From NCBI RefSeq assembly GCF_013248905.1, contig NZ_JABRVS010000001.1, forward strand, positions 558,001-622,000: a DNA stretch of 64,000 bases, written 5' to 3'. This document shows positions 36,908 to 46,100 of the stretch, piece after piece. The translations under genes were made by a program, and so were the position numbers. The notes beneath the pieces are model-generated. The model was given only the letters and a program-made list of their open reading frames with translations, was not told where the DNA came from and did no database searches. Within the stretch, counting starts at the first letter, position 1. The number at the start of each line of letters is the position of its first letter. Origin of the DNA: Shewanella sp. VB17. GTDB taxonomy: Bacteria > Pseudomonadota > Gammaproteobacteria > Enterobacterales > Shewanellaceae.

Positions 36908-37417
36908 ATGCCTAAAGCAGCCAGACTTGGTGACAGTGCAGCCGGTCATGGCTGTATGCCTGCGACCCCCATTATGGCAGGCAGTGGCGATGTCAGTATT
37001 AATGGCATGCCCGCTGCCCGTCAAGGCGATACAGTACTATTGCATATGTGTCCTTGCCCTAACATGCCCCATGGCGTTCATGGGCGCAGTATTGCCGCTG
37101 GCTCATCGACAGTATCTATCAATGGTAAAGCCGCGGCGCGAGTGGGCGATGCTATCGACTGTGGCGGCAATGTCGAGGCTGGCTCCGGTGATGTGTTAAT
37201 TGGCGACACCCCTTATCAATCAAAAGATCATAAATGCGCTGAAGGTGCGGCGAAATCTCATGCTCCATTCGCGCAGTTTACTCCTATGCTTGAGCCGCTG
37301 GCCATGGAATGGCAAAAGTCTTTCCTTGAAACTACAGCACAGCGTGAGGCGTTAACCCAAGCCGCAACTCAAGGAAAAGCATTTGTACCTATGTGTGAAG
37401 CCGCAGCTAAACAATAA
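36908..37417 (+). CDS. PAAR-domain spike-tip protein
   Basis: 169 residues from the ATG at 36908; an adjacent ATG at 36905 lies too close to the AAGG. PAAR repeats with zinc-type Cys and His are visible: LGDSAAGHGCMPATPIMAGSGDVSINGMPAARQGD and then AAGSSTVSINGKAAARVGDAIDCGGNVEAGSGDVLIG. PAAR forms the sharp cone on VgrG. The last 60 residues are an extension of unknown role. It lies in a co-directional run with vgrG and a DUF4123 adaptor gene. Confidence 0.92.
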   Translation: MPKAARLGDSAAGHGCMPATPIMAGSGDVSINGMPAARQGDTVLLHMCPCPNMPHGVHGRSIAAGSSTVSINGKAAARVGDAIDCGGNVEAGSGDVLIGDTPYQSKDHKCAEGAAKSHAPFAQFTPMLEPLAMEWQKSFLETTAQREALTQAATQGKAFVPMCEAAAKQ

Positions 37418-37452
37418 AGGGAGCGGGTAATGACAAAGAATAGAAACTACCT

Positions 37453-38544
37453 ATGTTAAAGCGAAAACCTAAGCAGTCGTTGGATGGATTAGCCGCAGAT
37501 TTACAGCAAGTCAATCTGGCTAAAGAGGCAAGTTTAATGGATTTGTTAACACAATCAGCTTCCTTGTCATCCCAGCTTTACTTAGTATTTGACGTCGCAA
37601 AAGATGCAAATTTTTGGTCGAATTGGCATGTACTCGCGCACCAATATCCAGAGCAGTGGCAATATTTATATCATGATACGCCCATGAGTTACCTCAATGA
37701 CTTATCGCCTTTGGTTATTCAAGTCATTGAAGGGGGATTTGGTGATGCGTTATTGCAGAGTGCTTTACAGAATGATACGCCAGATTGGGGTTTTTTATGC
37801 ATTAGCCCATTAGCATTAACGCCGTTACTTGAGCATTGGCAAGCTTGGATGAGCGTGTATTTGCCAGGTAACAGTGAAACTTTATTGCGCTTTTATGAGC
37901 CTAAAATACTCAAGTTGATGCTCTGTCATCCAAGCTTTGATAATGAAGATAGCGCCAAATTATTGGGGCCATGTCTGGCTATTTACCTGCAGCAAGTTAG
38001 CAGCGCCGAGTTTGTGCAACAAATGATTAATCAAACCCTGATTGAAAATGTTATGACTCAGACACAACAATATGTCAGCCTTGATAATCTGTTACCTTCA
38101 GCTCCTTGGTTTCATATGGATCCTGAACAAGTCGAAGCTATTAATCATCTTTTTTATCAAACTAGATTAACTGAGTTAGCGGTAGAGCTATATAAATTAG
38201 CACCCGAAAAATGCCAAGCTTTATCCCATGGCGCAACGATAATTAGTCTTGATAGAGGTATACAATTAGCTGCTAAAGTCGCACCTAAAGGCTCGGTTCG
38301 TGCTAAAGAGCAATTTTCCTTACTGCGCTTTCTCATTGGGAGTGAATTTTACCAACATCCTAAATTTATGGCTTCCATGAGTTTTCTTCCACTGCAGCAT
38401 GCCTTAAAGCGCTTTTACGACACCCAAGCTTATCATCAACAAGTGCGCGAGCAATACCATACCCATAGTTGGATGATAGTCGACGCTGACGCCATGCAAA
38501 TGGACACAGTGCAGGCGCCACTAATACAACAAGGATACGTGTAA
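37453..38544 (+). CDS. DUF4123-type T6SS effector adaptor/chaperone
   Basis: 363 residues. The N-terminal half (LYLVFDVAKDANFWSNWHVLAHQYPEQWQYLYHDTPMSYLNDLSPLVIQVI) and LLRFYEPKILKLML are typical of DUF4123 proteins, which load effectors on VgrG. A strong Shine-Dalgarno (GGGAGC) precedes a 9-codon mini-ORF (37430-37459) whose stop overlaps this ATG, so translation may be coupled. Its stop overlaps the next start (TAATG), tying it to the nuclease effector as cognate adaptor. Confidence 0.82.
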   Translation: MLKRKPKQSLDGLAADLQQVNLAKEASLMDLLTQSASLSSQLYLVFDVAKDANFWSNWHVLAHQYPEQWQYLYHDTPMSYLNDLSPLVIQVIEGGFGDALLQSALQNDTPDWGFLCISPLALTPLLEHWQAWMSVYLPGNSETLLRFYEPKILKLMLCHPSFDNEDSAKLLGPCLAIYLQQVSSAEFVQQMINQTLIENVMTQTQQYVSLDNLLPSAPWFHMDPEQVEAINHLFYQTRLTELAVELYKLAPEKCQALSHGATIISLDRGIQLAAKVAPKGSVRAKEQFSLLRFLIGSEFYQHPKFMASMSFLPLQHALKRFYDTQAYHQQVREQYHTHSWMIVDADAMQMDTVQAPLIQQGYV

Positions 38545-39425
38545 TGAACAGTGCAAGTTGCAGTACTTGTCCCGGTGGGCCAAATGAGGAGCTGGCTATT
38601 TTATGCTCTTTTGTTTGTGTATGTAACAAGTCTCCAGATATGTCAGAGCGAGTGGTTAAAGGTAAAACCGTCAAGGTGGAACTCAAGCAAGCCTGCGTCA
38701 ATAAAGGCTTAGATTGGCTACGTGCCAGTGGTCAAGGCCAAAGTATTCACTCTGAAGTGGGCTATTATATGAAAGCGAGTCCGCCTAGCCCCTTGATGAT
38801 AAAAGATAAAAAAGGTGAAGATACTACAGCGCCTATCAGTAATTTTGGCCATAGGTTCAATCGAGTAAAAAAAATGCTCAGCCAAAATGACATCGAGACC
38901 TATTCGAAAGGGGATTTACGCATTCCCGATGTGGTTATCACTAATGCTGCTAACCAAGTGCCCAGTCAAAATAACATTAAGCAAGTGGTGGAGATTAAGT
39001 TTCCCGGCGATAAATGGGGGATAGGACAAGAAAAAGCCTATAAAGAGATTGCCGGTAAAGATGTGATGACAGGTGATGATAAACTTACCGAGATGACCCC
39101 GAGTAAGTGTGGTTGCGATGATAAAAAGCAGCCCACAACTCAGCCTAAACCCATAGCGGCGCCCCATTCTGAACTTGAAGAGGCGTGGCAGCAAGAAAAA
39201 GACCGACAAGACAGCAATCCCTTAGTGGATACCGGTATTGTCATCGCTGGGGTTTTAGCCGCTGCGGTGCTGGTACTCGATGATGTGTTGCCTACGGGGA
39301 TCACCCAAGCCGATGATGCGCTGCTCCCTGTCGTGGGTGGGGCGGTGGCGCGATCTGGAGCCAGACTGGTCGGCGCCTTAAGTGGTGCGGCGGTCGCCGT
39401 GCCTGTGCTTAGCCCCAGTTTTTAG
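38544..39425 (+). CDS. VRR-NUC (PD-(D/E)xK) nuclease T6SS effector
   Basis: 293 residues. A Cys-rich N-terminus (CSTCPGGPNEELAILCSFVCVC) precedes a PD-(D/E)xK/VRR-NUC core: Asp in DLRIPDVVITN, and E-x-K in VVEIKFPGDKWGIGQEKAY. These elements match the TseV group of antibacterial T6SS DNases. The C-terminal 60 residues are hydrophobic and glycine/alanine-rich, unusual for a plain nuclease. It is coupled to the DUF4123 gene upstream and followed by two related genes taken as immunity. Confidence 0.8.
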   Translation: MNSASCSTCPGGPNEELAILCSFVCVCNKSPDMSERVVKGKTVKVELKQACVNKGLDWLRASGQGQSIHSEVGYYMKASPPSPLMIKDKKGEDTTAPISNFGHRFNRVKKMLSQNDIETYSKGDLRIPDVVITNAANQVPSQNNIKQVVEIKFPGDKWGIGQEKAYKEIAGKDVMTGDDKLTEMTPSKCGCDDKKQPTTQPKPIAAPHSELEEAWQQEKDRQDSNPLVDTGIVIAGVLAAAVLVLDDVLPTGITQADDALLPVVGGAVARSGARLVGALSGAAVAVPVLSPSF

Positions 39426-39595
39426 GCCTGTCTTTGACCCAGCCTTTGGCAAAGTCGGGGATGATGCATATTCGTGCCTAGTTAGGCCAGCGCGATAGCG
39501 ACGTGTTATTAGTAACGCGTTATCATGGGGCATTACCCAAATAAGCTATTAACATGGCAGGCAAATATAACAATTTACAAGGTAAGTGAATAAAG

Positions 39596-40609
39596 ATGAA
39601 TCTTAACAATCAAACTGACAGCTCACTAGAAGAGCAGCTGCGCTTAGTGTGTCCAGAAACAGGCACAGTGCTAATGAGCACTTGCTTAAACGTGAGCTTT
39701 TATTTTCGAGATGCCAACTCACCTGAAAAGCGCCAAGCTGTGCTCAATATTTTAAGCGATTATCAAACCATGATGGCAGATAAGCTTAATTGGACCACCA
39801 ACCCGCAAACGGGCGCGTGGAAGAACTTGCGTAAAAAGGCCTATACCAGCCCCCATGATTGGCTGCTCAGTTTGCCTGATGAGCCGTGGGAATTTATTTA
39901 CCATGGCGGTGAGCATCACCGCGATGCCAGCGATATTCGCTTTAATATTTTAGCCAATGCCGCTTGGGAAGATAATAAAGGCCATTTGTCTTGGCTGACG
40001 ATTAATTTTCCGCTGACCTTCTTTGCTGATTGGCCTGAGAGCTTACAAGATGTGTTACTGCGCTGGCTTGCTGAGCTGCAACCTTTGCACGGTTTAGCAA
40101 GTTTGGCGACCACCCACAATCATTTTAAAGACTATCAACATGAGCCTGTTGAGTATAACTGGAGTCAGCAATTCCCCGGGTTGGACATCAGTGGTCATAT
40201 TGATCATGGTCTGTATTTGCAGCAAGGGATCAAGGGCATCAATTGGCTCACCTTTGTGCATCAAGATTATCTGGCTCAAGTGGGCGGCCTCGATGCGCTT
40301 AAGGGAGTGCAAGGCTTAACGGCCTATCAAGCAGGAGAGGTGTATATGCTGCAAGCGGCAAATATGCCGGCATTACAGCATATTCCCGAGACTTATTATC
40401 AATTAGGAGCAGTCTTAAAGCCAATTAGAAACACTGAGCTTTATAACATCCACCATTTTAAAGGTGAGGATGGCACTTTCAGTGGTAAGGGATACTTTGA
40501 GTGGTTGGCACGCTTCGATAAAGAGGTATCCGCTAAGCCCATTGAAGGTGAAACGCCTGTCTTAGGTAAAGAACCCAGTAATGACTCAAGTCATAGCAAT
40601 GGCGCTTAA
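39596..40609 (+). CDS. Type VI immunity family protein (DUF3396-like), copy 1
   Basis: 337 residues. The N-terminal LVCPETGTVLMSTCLNVSFYFRDANSPEKRQAVLNIL and the middle FIYHGGEHHRDASDIRFNIL fit the DUF3396 family, which includes immunity proteins for VRR-NUC effectors. It most likely binds and neutralises the nuclease encoded just upstream. A near-identical paralogue follows directly, overlapping its stop; the tails differ by one residue (NDSSHSNGA and NDSSHSDGA). Confidence 0.78.
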   Translation: MNLNNQTDSSLEEQLRLVCPETGTVLMSTCLNVSFYFRDANSPEKRQAVLNILSDYQTMMADKLNWTTNPQTGAWKNLRKKAYTSPHDWLLSLPDEPWEFIYHGGEHHRDASDIRFNILANAAWEDNKGHLSWLTINFPLTFFADWPESLQDVLLRWLAELQPLHGLASLATTHNHFKDYQHEPVEYNWSQQFPGLDISGHIDHGLYLQQGIKGINWLTFVHQDYLAQVGGLDALKGVQGLTAYQAGEVYMLQAANMPALQHIPETYYQLGAVLKPIRNTELYNIHHFKGEDGTFSGKGYFEWLARFDKEVSAKPIEGETPVLGKEPSNDSSHSNGA

Positions 40610-41666
40610 GCCAATGCCTATTAAGCCTGCAATAGCCGATCGCGAAGAGTTATCCTACTTTGAAGACTTATCCTACTTTGAAGACATAGTGTGTCCAGAA
40701 ACAGATACAGTGCTAATGAGCACTTGCTTAAACGTGAGCTTTTATTTTCGAGACGCCAACTCGCCTGAAAAACGTCAAGCTGTGCTCAATATTTTAACTG
40801 ATTATCAAACCATGATGGCGGGTAAGCTTAATTGGACCACTAACCCGCAAACAGGCGCTTGGAAGAACCTGCACAAGCACCCCGATATTAGCAAGGCCTA
40901 TACCAGCCCCCATGATTGGCTGCCCACCTTAGGTGATGAGCCGTGGGAGTTTATTTACCATGGCGGCGAGCACCATCGCGATGCCAGCGATATTCGCTTT
41001 AATATTTTAGCCAATGCTACCAGAGAAGATAAGCAAGGTGATCTGTCTTGGCTGACGATTAATTTTCCGCTCACCTTCTTTGCCGATTGGCCCGAAACCT
41101 TACAAGATGTGTTATTGCGTTGGCTCGCAGAGCTGCAACCTTTGCACGGTTTGGCAAGTTTGGCGACCACCCATAATCATTTCGATGACTATCAACATGA
41201 GCCTGTCGAGTACAGCTGGAGTCAGCAATTTCCCGGGCTGGACATCAATAATCATATTCGCCATGGTCTAAATTTGCAGCAAGGGATCAAGGGCATTAAT
41301 TGGCTTACGTTTTTGCATCAAGATTATCTGGCTCAAGTCGGCGGCCTCGATGCGCTTAAGGGCGTGCAAAGCTTGACAGCCTATCAAGCTGGAGAGGTGT
41401 ATATGCTGCAAGCGGCAGATATGCCGGCATTACAGCATATTCCCGATAGCTATTATCAATTAGGTAGCACATTATTACCGATAAGAAGTAAAGAGCGTTA
41501 CAACGTGCATCATTTTAAAGGTGAGGATGGCACTTTTAGTGCAAAAACTTACGTTGATTGGCTGGCACGCTTCGATAACAAGGTATCCGCTAAGCCCGCT
41601 GAAGGTGAAACGCCTGTCTCAGGTAAAGAACCCAGTAATGACTCAAGTCATAGCGATGGCGCTTAA
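40581..41666 (+). CDS. Type VI immunity family protein (DUF3396-like), copy 2
   Basis: 361 residues, a tandem duplicate of the gene before it, most of the protein being identical. Differences cluster at the N-terminus, which carries a fresh 18-base tandem duplication (LSYFEDLSYFED), and in short patches. Met codons at 40581, 40599 and 40614 are all possible starts and none has a strong ribosome binding site; translation may continue from copy 1. The pair may give a dosage increase or recognise variant toxins. Confidence 0.76.
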   Translation: MTQVIAMALKPMPIKPAIADREELSYFEDLSYFEDIVCPETDTVLMSTCLNVSFYFRDANSPEKRQAVLNILTDYQTMMAGKLNWTTNPQTGAWKNLHKHPDISKAYTSPHDWLPTLGDEPWEFIYHGGEHHRDASDIRFNILANATREDKQGDLSWLTINFPLTFFADWPETLQDVLLRWLAELQPLHGLASLATTHNHFDDYQHEPVEYSWSQQFPGLDINNHIRHGLNLQQGIKGINWLTFLHQDYLAQVGGLDALKGVQSLTAYQAGEVYMLQAADMPALQHIPDSYYQLGSTLLPIRSKERYNVHHFKGEDGTFSAKTYVDWLARFDNKVSAKPAEGETPVSGKEPSNDSSHSDGA

Positions 41667-41715
41667 GTAAGCTTATTAAAAAAGTAAATAAGATTTTAAT
41701 ATAAGGAGTAATAAC

Positions 41716-42102
41716 ATGGACAACTTTGAGGCGTTCTCATTAGAGGTATTAGGGAGTAATAATTTTCCTGATTTAACCATCACAAGCTCAACATTTGAGC
41801 CTCAAGTGTTATTACTTGAATGCACTGGAACACTATGTGATGTGTTTGATCAAACATTTATCGAGGGAACGGGCTTGCTGCGTATTCATACCCAACTTGA
41901 TGAAGTGATTAAGGTGGAAGTCAAGGAGGAGAATACTTGGAAGGGTTATACAAGTCAGCCGTTATTAACTCAGATCTACCGTTTTATGACTGATGAAGCG
42001 CTGAGTTTATTTATCGAGGCGGCAGATCAAGAGGGACAAATGTTTAAAATCACCGTGCCATTGGCACAATTGGCTTGGTGTTACCTTGAGGATGAAAATT
42101 AA
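41716..42102 (+). CDS. Hypothetical small protein in the T6SS island
   Basis: 128 residues, not recognised. It is acidic and beta-rich (FSLEVLGSNNFPDLTITSSTFEPQVLLLECTGTL ... ITVPLAQLAWCYLEDEN), with AAGGAG correctly placed before the ATG. It lies between the immunity pair and the second adaptor, and its stop is 1 base before the adaptor start. It may be an immunity or chaperone component of the Rhs unit; no domain supports this directly. Confidence 0.6.
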   Translation: MDNFEAFSLEVLGSNNFPDLTITSSTFEPQVLLLECTGTLCDVFDQTFIEGTGLLRIHTQLDEVIKVEVKEENTWKGYTSQPLLTQIYRFMTDEALSLFIEAADQEGQMFKITVPLAQLAWCYLEDEN

Positions 42103-42103
42103 T

Positions 42104-43039
42104 ATGTCGCTGAGCTTTCCTGATTATATTGATTCTGAAAAGTATTCAGAGATAGATTTTCTCAAAAAAATTGAGCAGCAAAGTGCATTTGTATTGGCGG
42201 AATCTGTGCTTAATGATCGGGTTCCCGATATAGCAGCTCAATACGGTGATGATACATTAACCCGCTTATATTGGGGGGATATGGCGGATAAAAATCCATT
42301 TATTTCTCCTTATTGTTTTCCTATTACCCAAGACAACTGGCCGCAGTTGAAAAGCTTGCTTATGGTGCAAGAAGGATGGGGCTTGATAGTCTTTTTATCG
42401 CCAAGCATGTCAGACTTCTCACGCTATCAACAACAATTAGCACTGATAAGACATCTGCGAGAGTGGACTTTAGTGAGCATGCCTGATGGTAATAACCAAA
42501 CCTTTAGGATTAGTGACTTTTTGGTGATGCAAACCTTATTGTCAGCGAGTACATTACAGCAAACTCAAGCTTTACTTGGTCCTATTACACAACTCGCTTA
42601 TACCCTTGTAGATGCCGAAAAAAACGACGAAAATGCTGAATTTCAGTCTCTGTCTCTTGTACATAAAGATCCTAAATTCAGTCCTGTGCATCGTTCTCCG
42701 CAAGTGTTTAGTGAACAACAACATACCGCGCTTAGCCAAGTGGTAGTGAATACTCATCATCAACAATATCAAGCGCATTTAAATAGTCAGCATGCAGAAA
42801 CTTTACATTGGTCAGACGAGAAGATGCAGCAATTTATTGAGCAGCAAACGAATGTGGCGATTTCTTATGGGTTTAACAACTCTCAAGATAAGGTGAGATT
42901 TTTGAGTTTGTCTGTCATTTTTGGTGATGTATTCGTTAATGAGCCATGGGCACAAACGGTGTTGAAACATGACGTAATAAAAGGAAGTGAGACCAAAATG
43001 GATAAACTGCATAAAGCGGCACTCGCTGAATTAGGCTAG
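42104..43039 (+). CDS. DUF4123-like adaptor for the Rhs effector
   Basis: 311 residues from the ATG at 42104 (upstream in-frame starts at 42086 and 42092 are less likely). The pattern VLAESVLNDRVPDIAAQYGDDTLTRLYWGDMADKNPFISPYCFPITQDNWPQLKSLL and WGLIVFLSPSMSDFSRYQQQLALIRHLREW matches DUF4123 adaptors. It sits just before the Rhs gene, the usual position of the chaperone that mounts an Rhs protein on VgrG/PAAR. Confidence 0.78.
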   Translation: MSLSFPDYIDSEKYSEIDFLKKIEQQSAFVLAESVLNDRVPDIAAQYGDDTLTRLYWGDMADKNPFISPYCFPITQDNWPQLKSLLMVQEGWGLIVFLSPSMSDFSRYQQQLALIRHLREWTLVSMPDGNNQTFRISDFLVMQTLLSASTLQQTQALLGPITQLAYTLVDAEKNDENAEFQSLSLVHKDPKFSPVHRSPQVFSEQQHTALSQVVVNTHHQQYQAHLNSQHAETLHWSDEKMQQFIEQQTNVAISYGFNNSQDKVRFLSLSVIFGDVFVNEPWAQTVLKHDVIKGSETKMDKLHKAALAELG

Positions 43040-43115
43040 CGCAATATATTGAGATCAACTACTGACAACATAGTGAATACATTAGCGAGTCATATTCGAA
43101 GGGAAACGAGTCATC

Positions 43116-46100
43116 ATGGGCACTGATAATCAAAATAGAAAAGCCGAATTAATTTCCAGCTCAGAGGCGGCAAAACAAAACTTTACCACAGATAATATTT
43201 TATCCGGTGGCTGCGTTGAATGTGGCTGTACTGCGTTAATCCACTATCACTATGATGACGGCAAACCTGTGCCGAACGCCTCTTTTGTGTTAACCGACAG
43301 TAATAGCGCCAAGATTGAAGGTAAAACAGATGACAAAGGCCTGTGTTTAATCCAAGACATGGGGTGTGGCAGTTTTGAATTATTGCTTGAAGAAGGAAGT
43401 GATGAATTTAGCGCCCCTGAAACTAAAATCAACAATCCTGTGCTACAAGCGAATCCAGAGTATGCCGCCATTGCGGGGGAATATTTTAGCCTGTTTGTGA
43501 TTTTAAGAGACAAGGGCTATCTGGTTTATGATGCCGATGACAGTAGTGACAGCAAGGTTGATGTCGACGATAGCAGCATATTATTAAATATCCCCGATGA
43601 CTATGAGCCTGCTTATGAGCGTTTTTGGGAGCTTAATGAGCAAATTAATGATGGCTCGGTGGCATTGAGAAAAGCGGTCAATAAGATCCATACCAGCTTG
43701 CCCGCTGAGGTGAGCAGTGACGCTAATGACAACGCATCTATCTTGCTATTTTGTGAAATCGCCTTAGGTTTTGTGCCTGTGGTGGGCCAAGCTATCGATT
43801 TGTATGATGTCGGCAAGTGGGGCTGGACGACTTACAGCGAAGAAGGTAGCCGCAGCGACCCGTGGCATTGGGCGCTAGGCTCGTTAGCGATTGTTGGCTT
43901 TGTGCCTGGTTTGGGCGATGCCCTTAAGAAAACCGGCAATGTGGTGATTGATGCCCTTAAAAAGAGCGATTCAAAATCCATTCAAGCAGGCATTAAAATG
44001 CTGCGCAGTCTATCAAACGGCAATTTGGTTAAGTACTTAACGGGCTTTGCCAGCAGCATTAAAGAATACGGTAACAAGGCACTCGACTTACTTAAGCAAA
44101 TTATTGCCGGCCTTAAGCAAGCATTAGCGAATGCCGCCAAGAGTAACTGGATAGTGAGGCTACTTAAAGATGGCTTCGATGGCATGATTAAATCCATGCA
44201 AATGCTCGCAGATAAAATCGATGAAATGATAGCTTGGATCTCAGATAAAGTGGCAGAGTTTATCGATAAAGTGTTCACTAAACTCACCGGCAGCCCACGT
44301 CCTAAAGGCACCAATAACCCTATAGAGCCGGTTAATGCGGGTAAAGATGACATCGCCAATAATAACGGCCAAGTGCTGATCAATGGCGAGAAAAGCAAAA
44401 ATTTAAATAATGGGCAGCCTGCAGAGAAAGCGAAAAAATGTGAGGGGGAGCCGATTGATATGGCCACGGGTAACGTGGTGGAGTGGCGTACTGATTTTAG
44501 TTTACAAGGGCTTATTGCACTCAGTCATACGCGTTTTTATCATTCAGGCAGTGACAAGATTAGTGGCCTATTGGGCCGAACGTGGCGCAGCTCATGGGAT
44601 GTGAGCCTCACTCTTGAGGATGGCATCGCCATTTTTACTAACGATAAAGGGGCGAAGGCGCATTATGCCTTGCCTCAAGAGGGAGAGAGCCAACGCGCTG
44701 CACATATGCCCAGTTGGCGCTTAGAGCGTCATGACGGCGCTTTGTATATGCGCCATCTTGATGGTACTTATCTCGGGTTTAATCACAGTGGTTTTACTCA
44801 GTCCAGCCATGTGAGTGACAAAGCGCAAGACACGCATCAAGAGAGCAGCGGTCAAAGTCAGTTACTACTCACCGACATGATCGACAATCAAGGTAATCGG
44901 CTGCATTTTCTTTATGAGCGCACTAAGCTCAAGTGGATTTTATTGAGCGATGATAAGCAGCGTATTCGTGTTGACTTGCAGCGCGGCCGCATGATGGCAC
45001 TCACCTTGTGTGATGCGCAGCGAAGGCCGCTAAAAACCTTGACGACATTTAACTATAATCGTCATGGTCAATTAACTCAGGTACGCGGTGATGCGGGGCA
45101 TAATTTCGATTATCAATACGATGTTAACGATAACTTACTGCGTTGGTCAGATTTAAGCGAAACTTGGGTCGAGCATACCTATGATGAGCAAGGCCGAGCG
45201 TTAAGCACCCGCGCCAGTAATGGTAGCTGGCAAGATCAAACCCGTTATGATGATGACGAAAATATTATTTTTTATAAGAGTCCTCATCAAGGCGTTCAAT
45301 GCTTTTATCGTGATGAACGTAATAACATCATTAAGCATATCGATGCCAATGGTAATGTGACGTTATCAACATGGCAAGATAACCAGTTAATCGCTGAGGT
45401 CAATGCCCTCGGTGAGCGCACTCAATATAGTTATGATGATTGGGGGCAAGTTAGCAGCATTACCTCCCCCGATGGCAGTGTCCAAGCGTATGATTATGAT
45501 GACGATGGCCTATTGCTTAGCGTGACTAATCCGTTAGGGGCGCAGTGGCAATATGAATACGATAGCAATCAAAATCTAATTAAGGCGCAAGACCCCTTAG
45601 CGCGTGCTTGGCATTATGAGTACAACGAACGCGGCCAGCTGACTATTCGCATGAGTCCCGATGGGCTACAAACGGGGTTTACCTATACCGAGCAGGGGCA
45701 TATTGGTCAGATAACGCCGCCGCTTGGGGACAAAATCAGTTTTAAATATGATCCCTTAGGGCGTTTAGCGGAGCGCATCACTCATGTTTCAAACGGCGAT
45801 GCTGAGCAAGACAGTGTAGCAGGGGCTATATCTGCATCTAGGCCTAAGCCATTGGTGCGTCGTTGGCATTATGCTGATACCGCTTTGCATCCTAGTTATG
45901 TGGTGTTTGAAGATGGCAGTCAGCAACACTTTGATTATGACATTGAGGGTAATCTCACCAAGGTAGTGGATCCTTTAGGTCAGGTATATGGCTATCGTTA
46001 TGGGGCGTTTGATAGCTTAATCGAGAGTACGGATCCGCTCGGGCATACCACTGAGTATAAGTATAACAAGGAGGGGCAATTTGAAGGCGTGGTCAACAGT

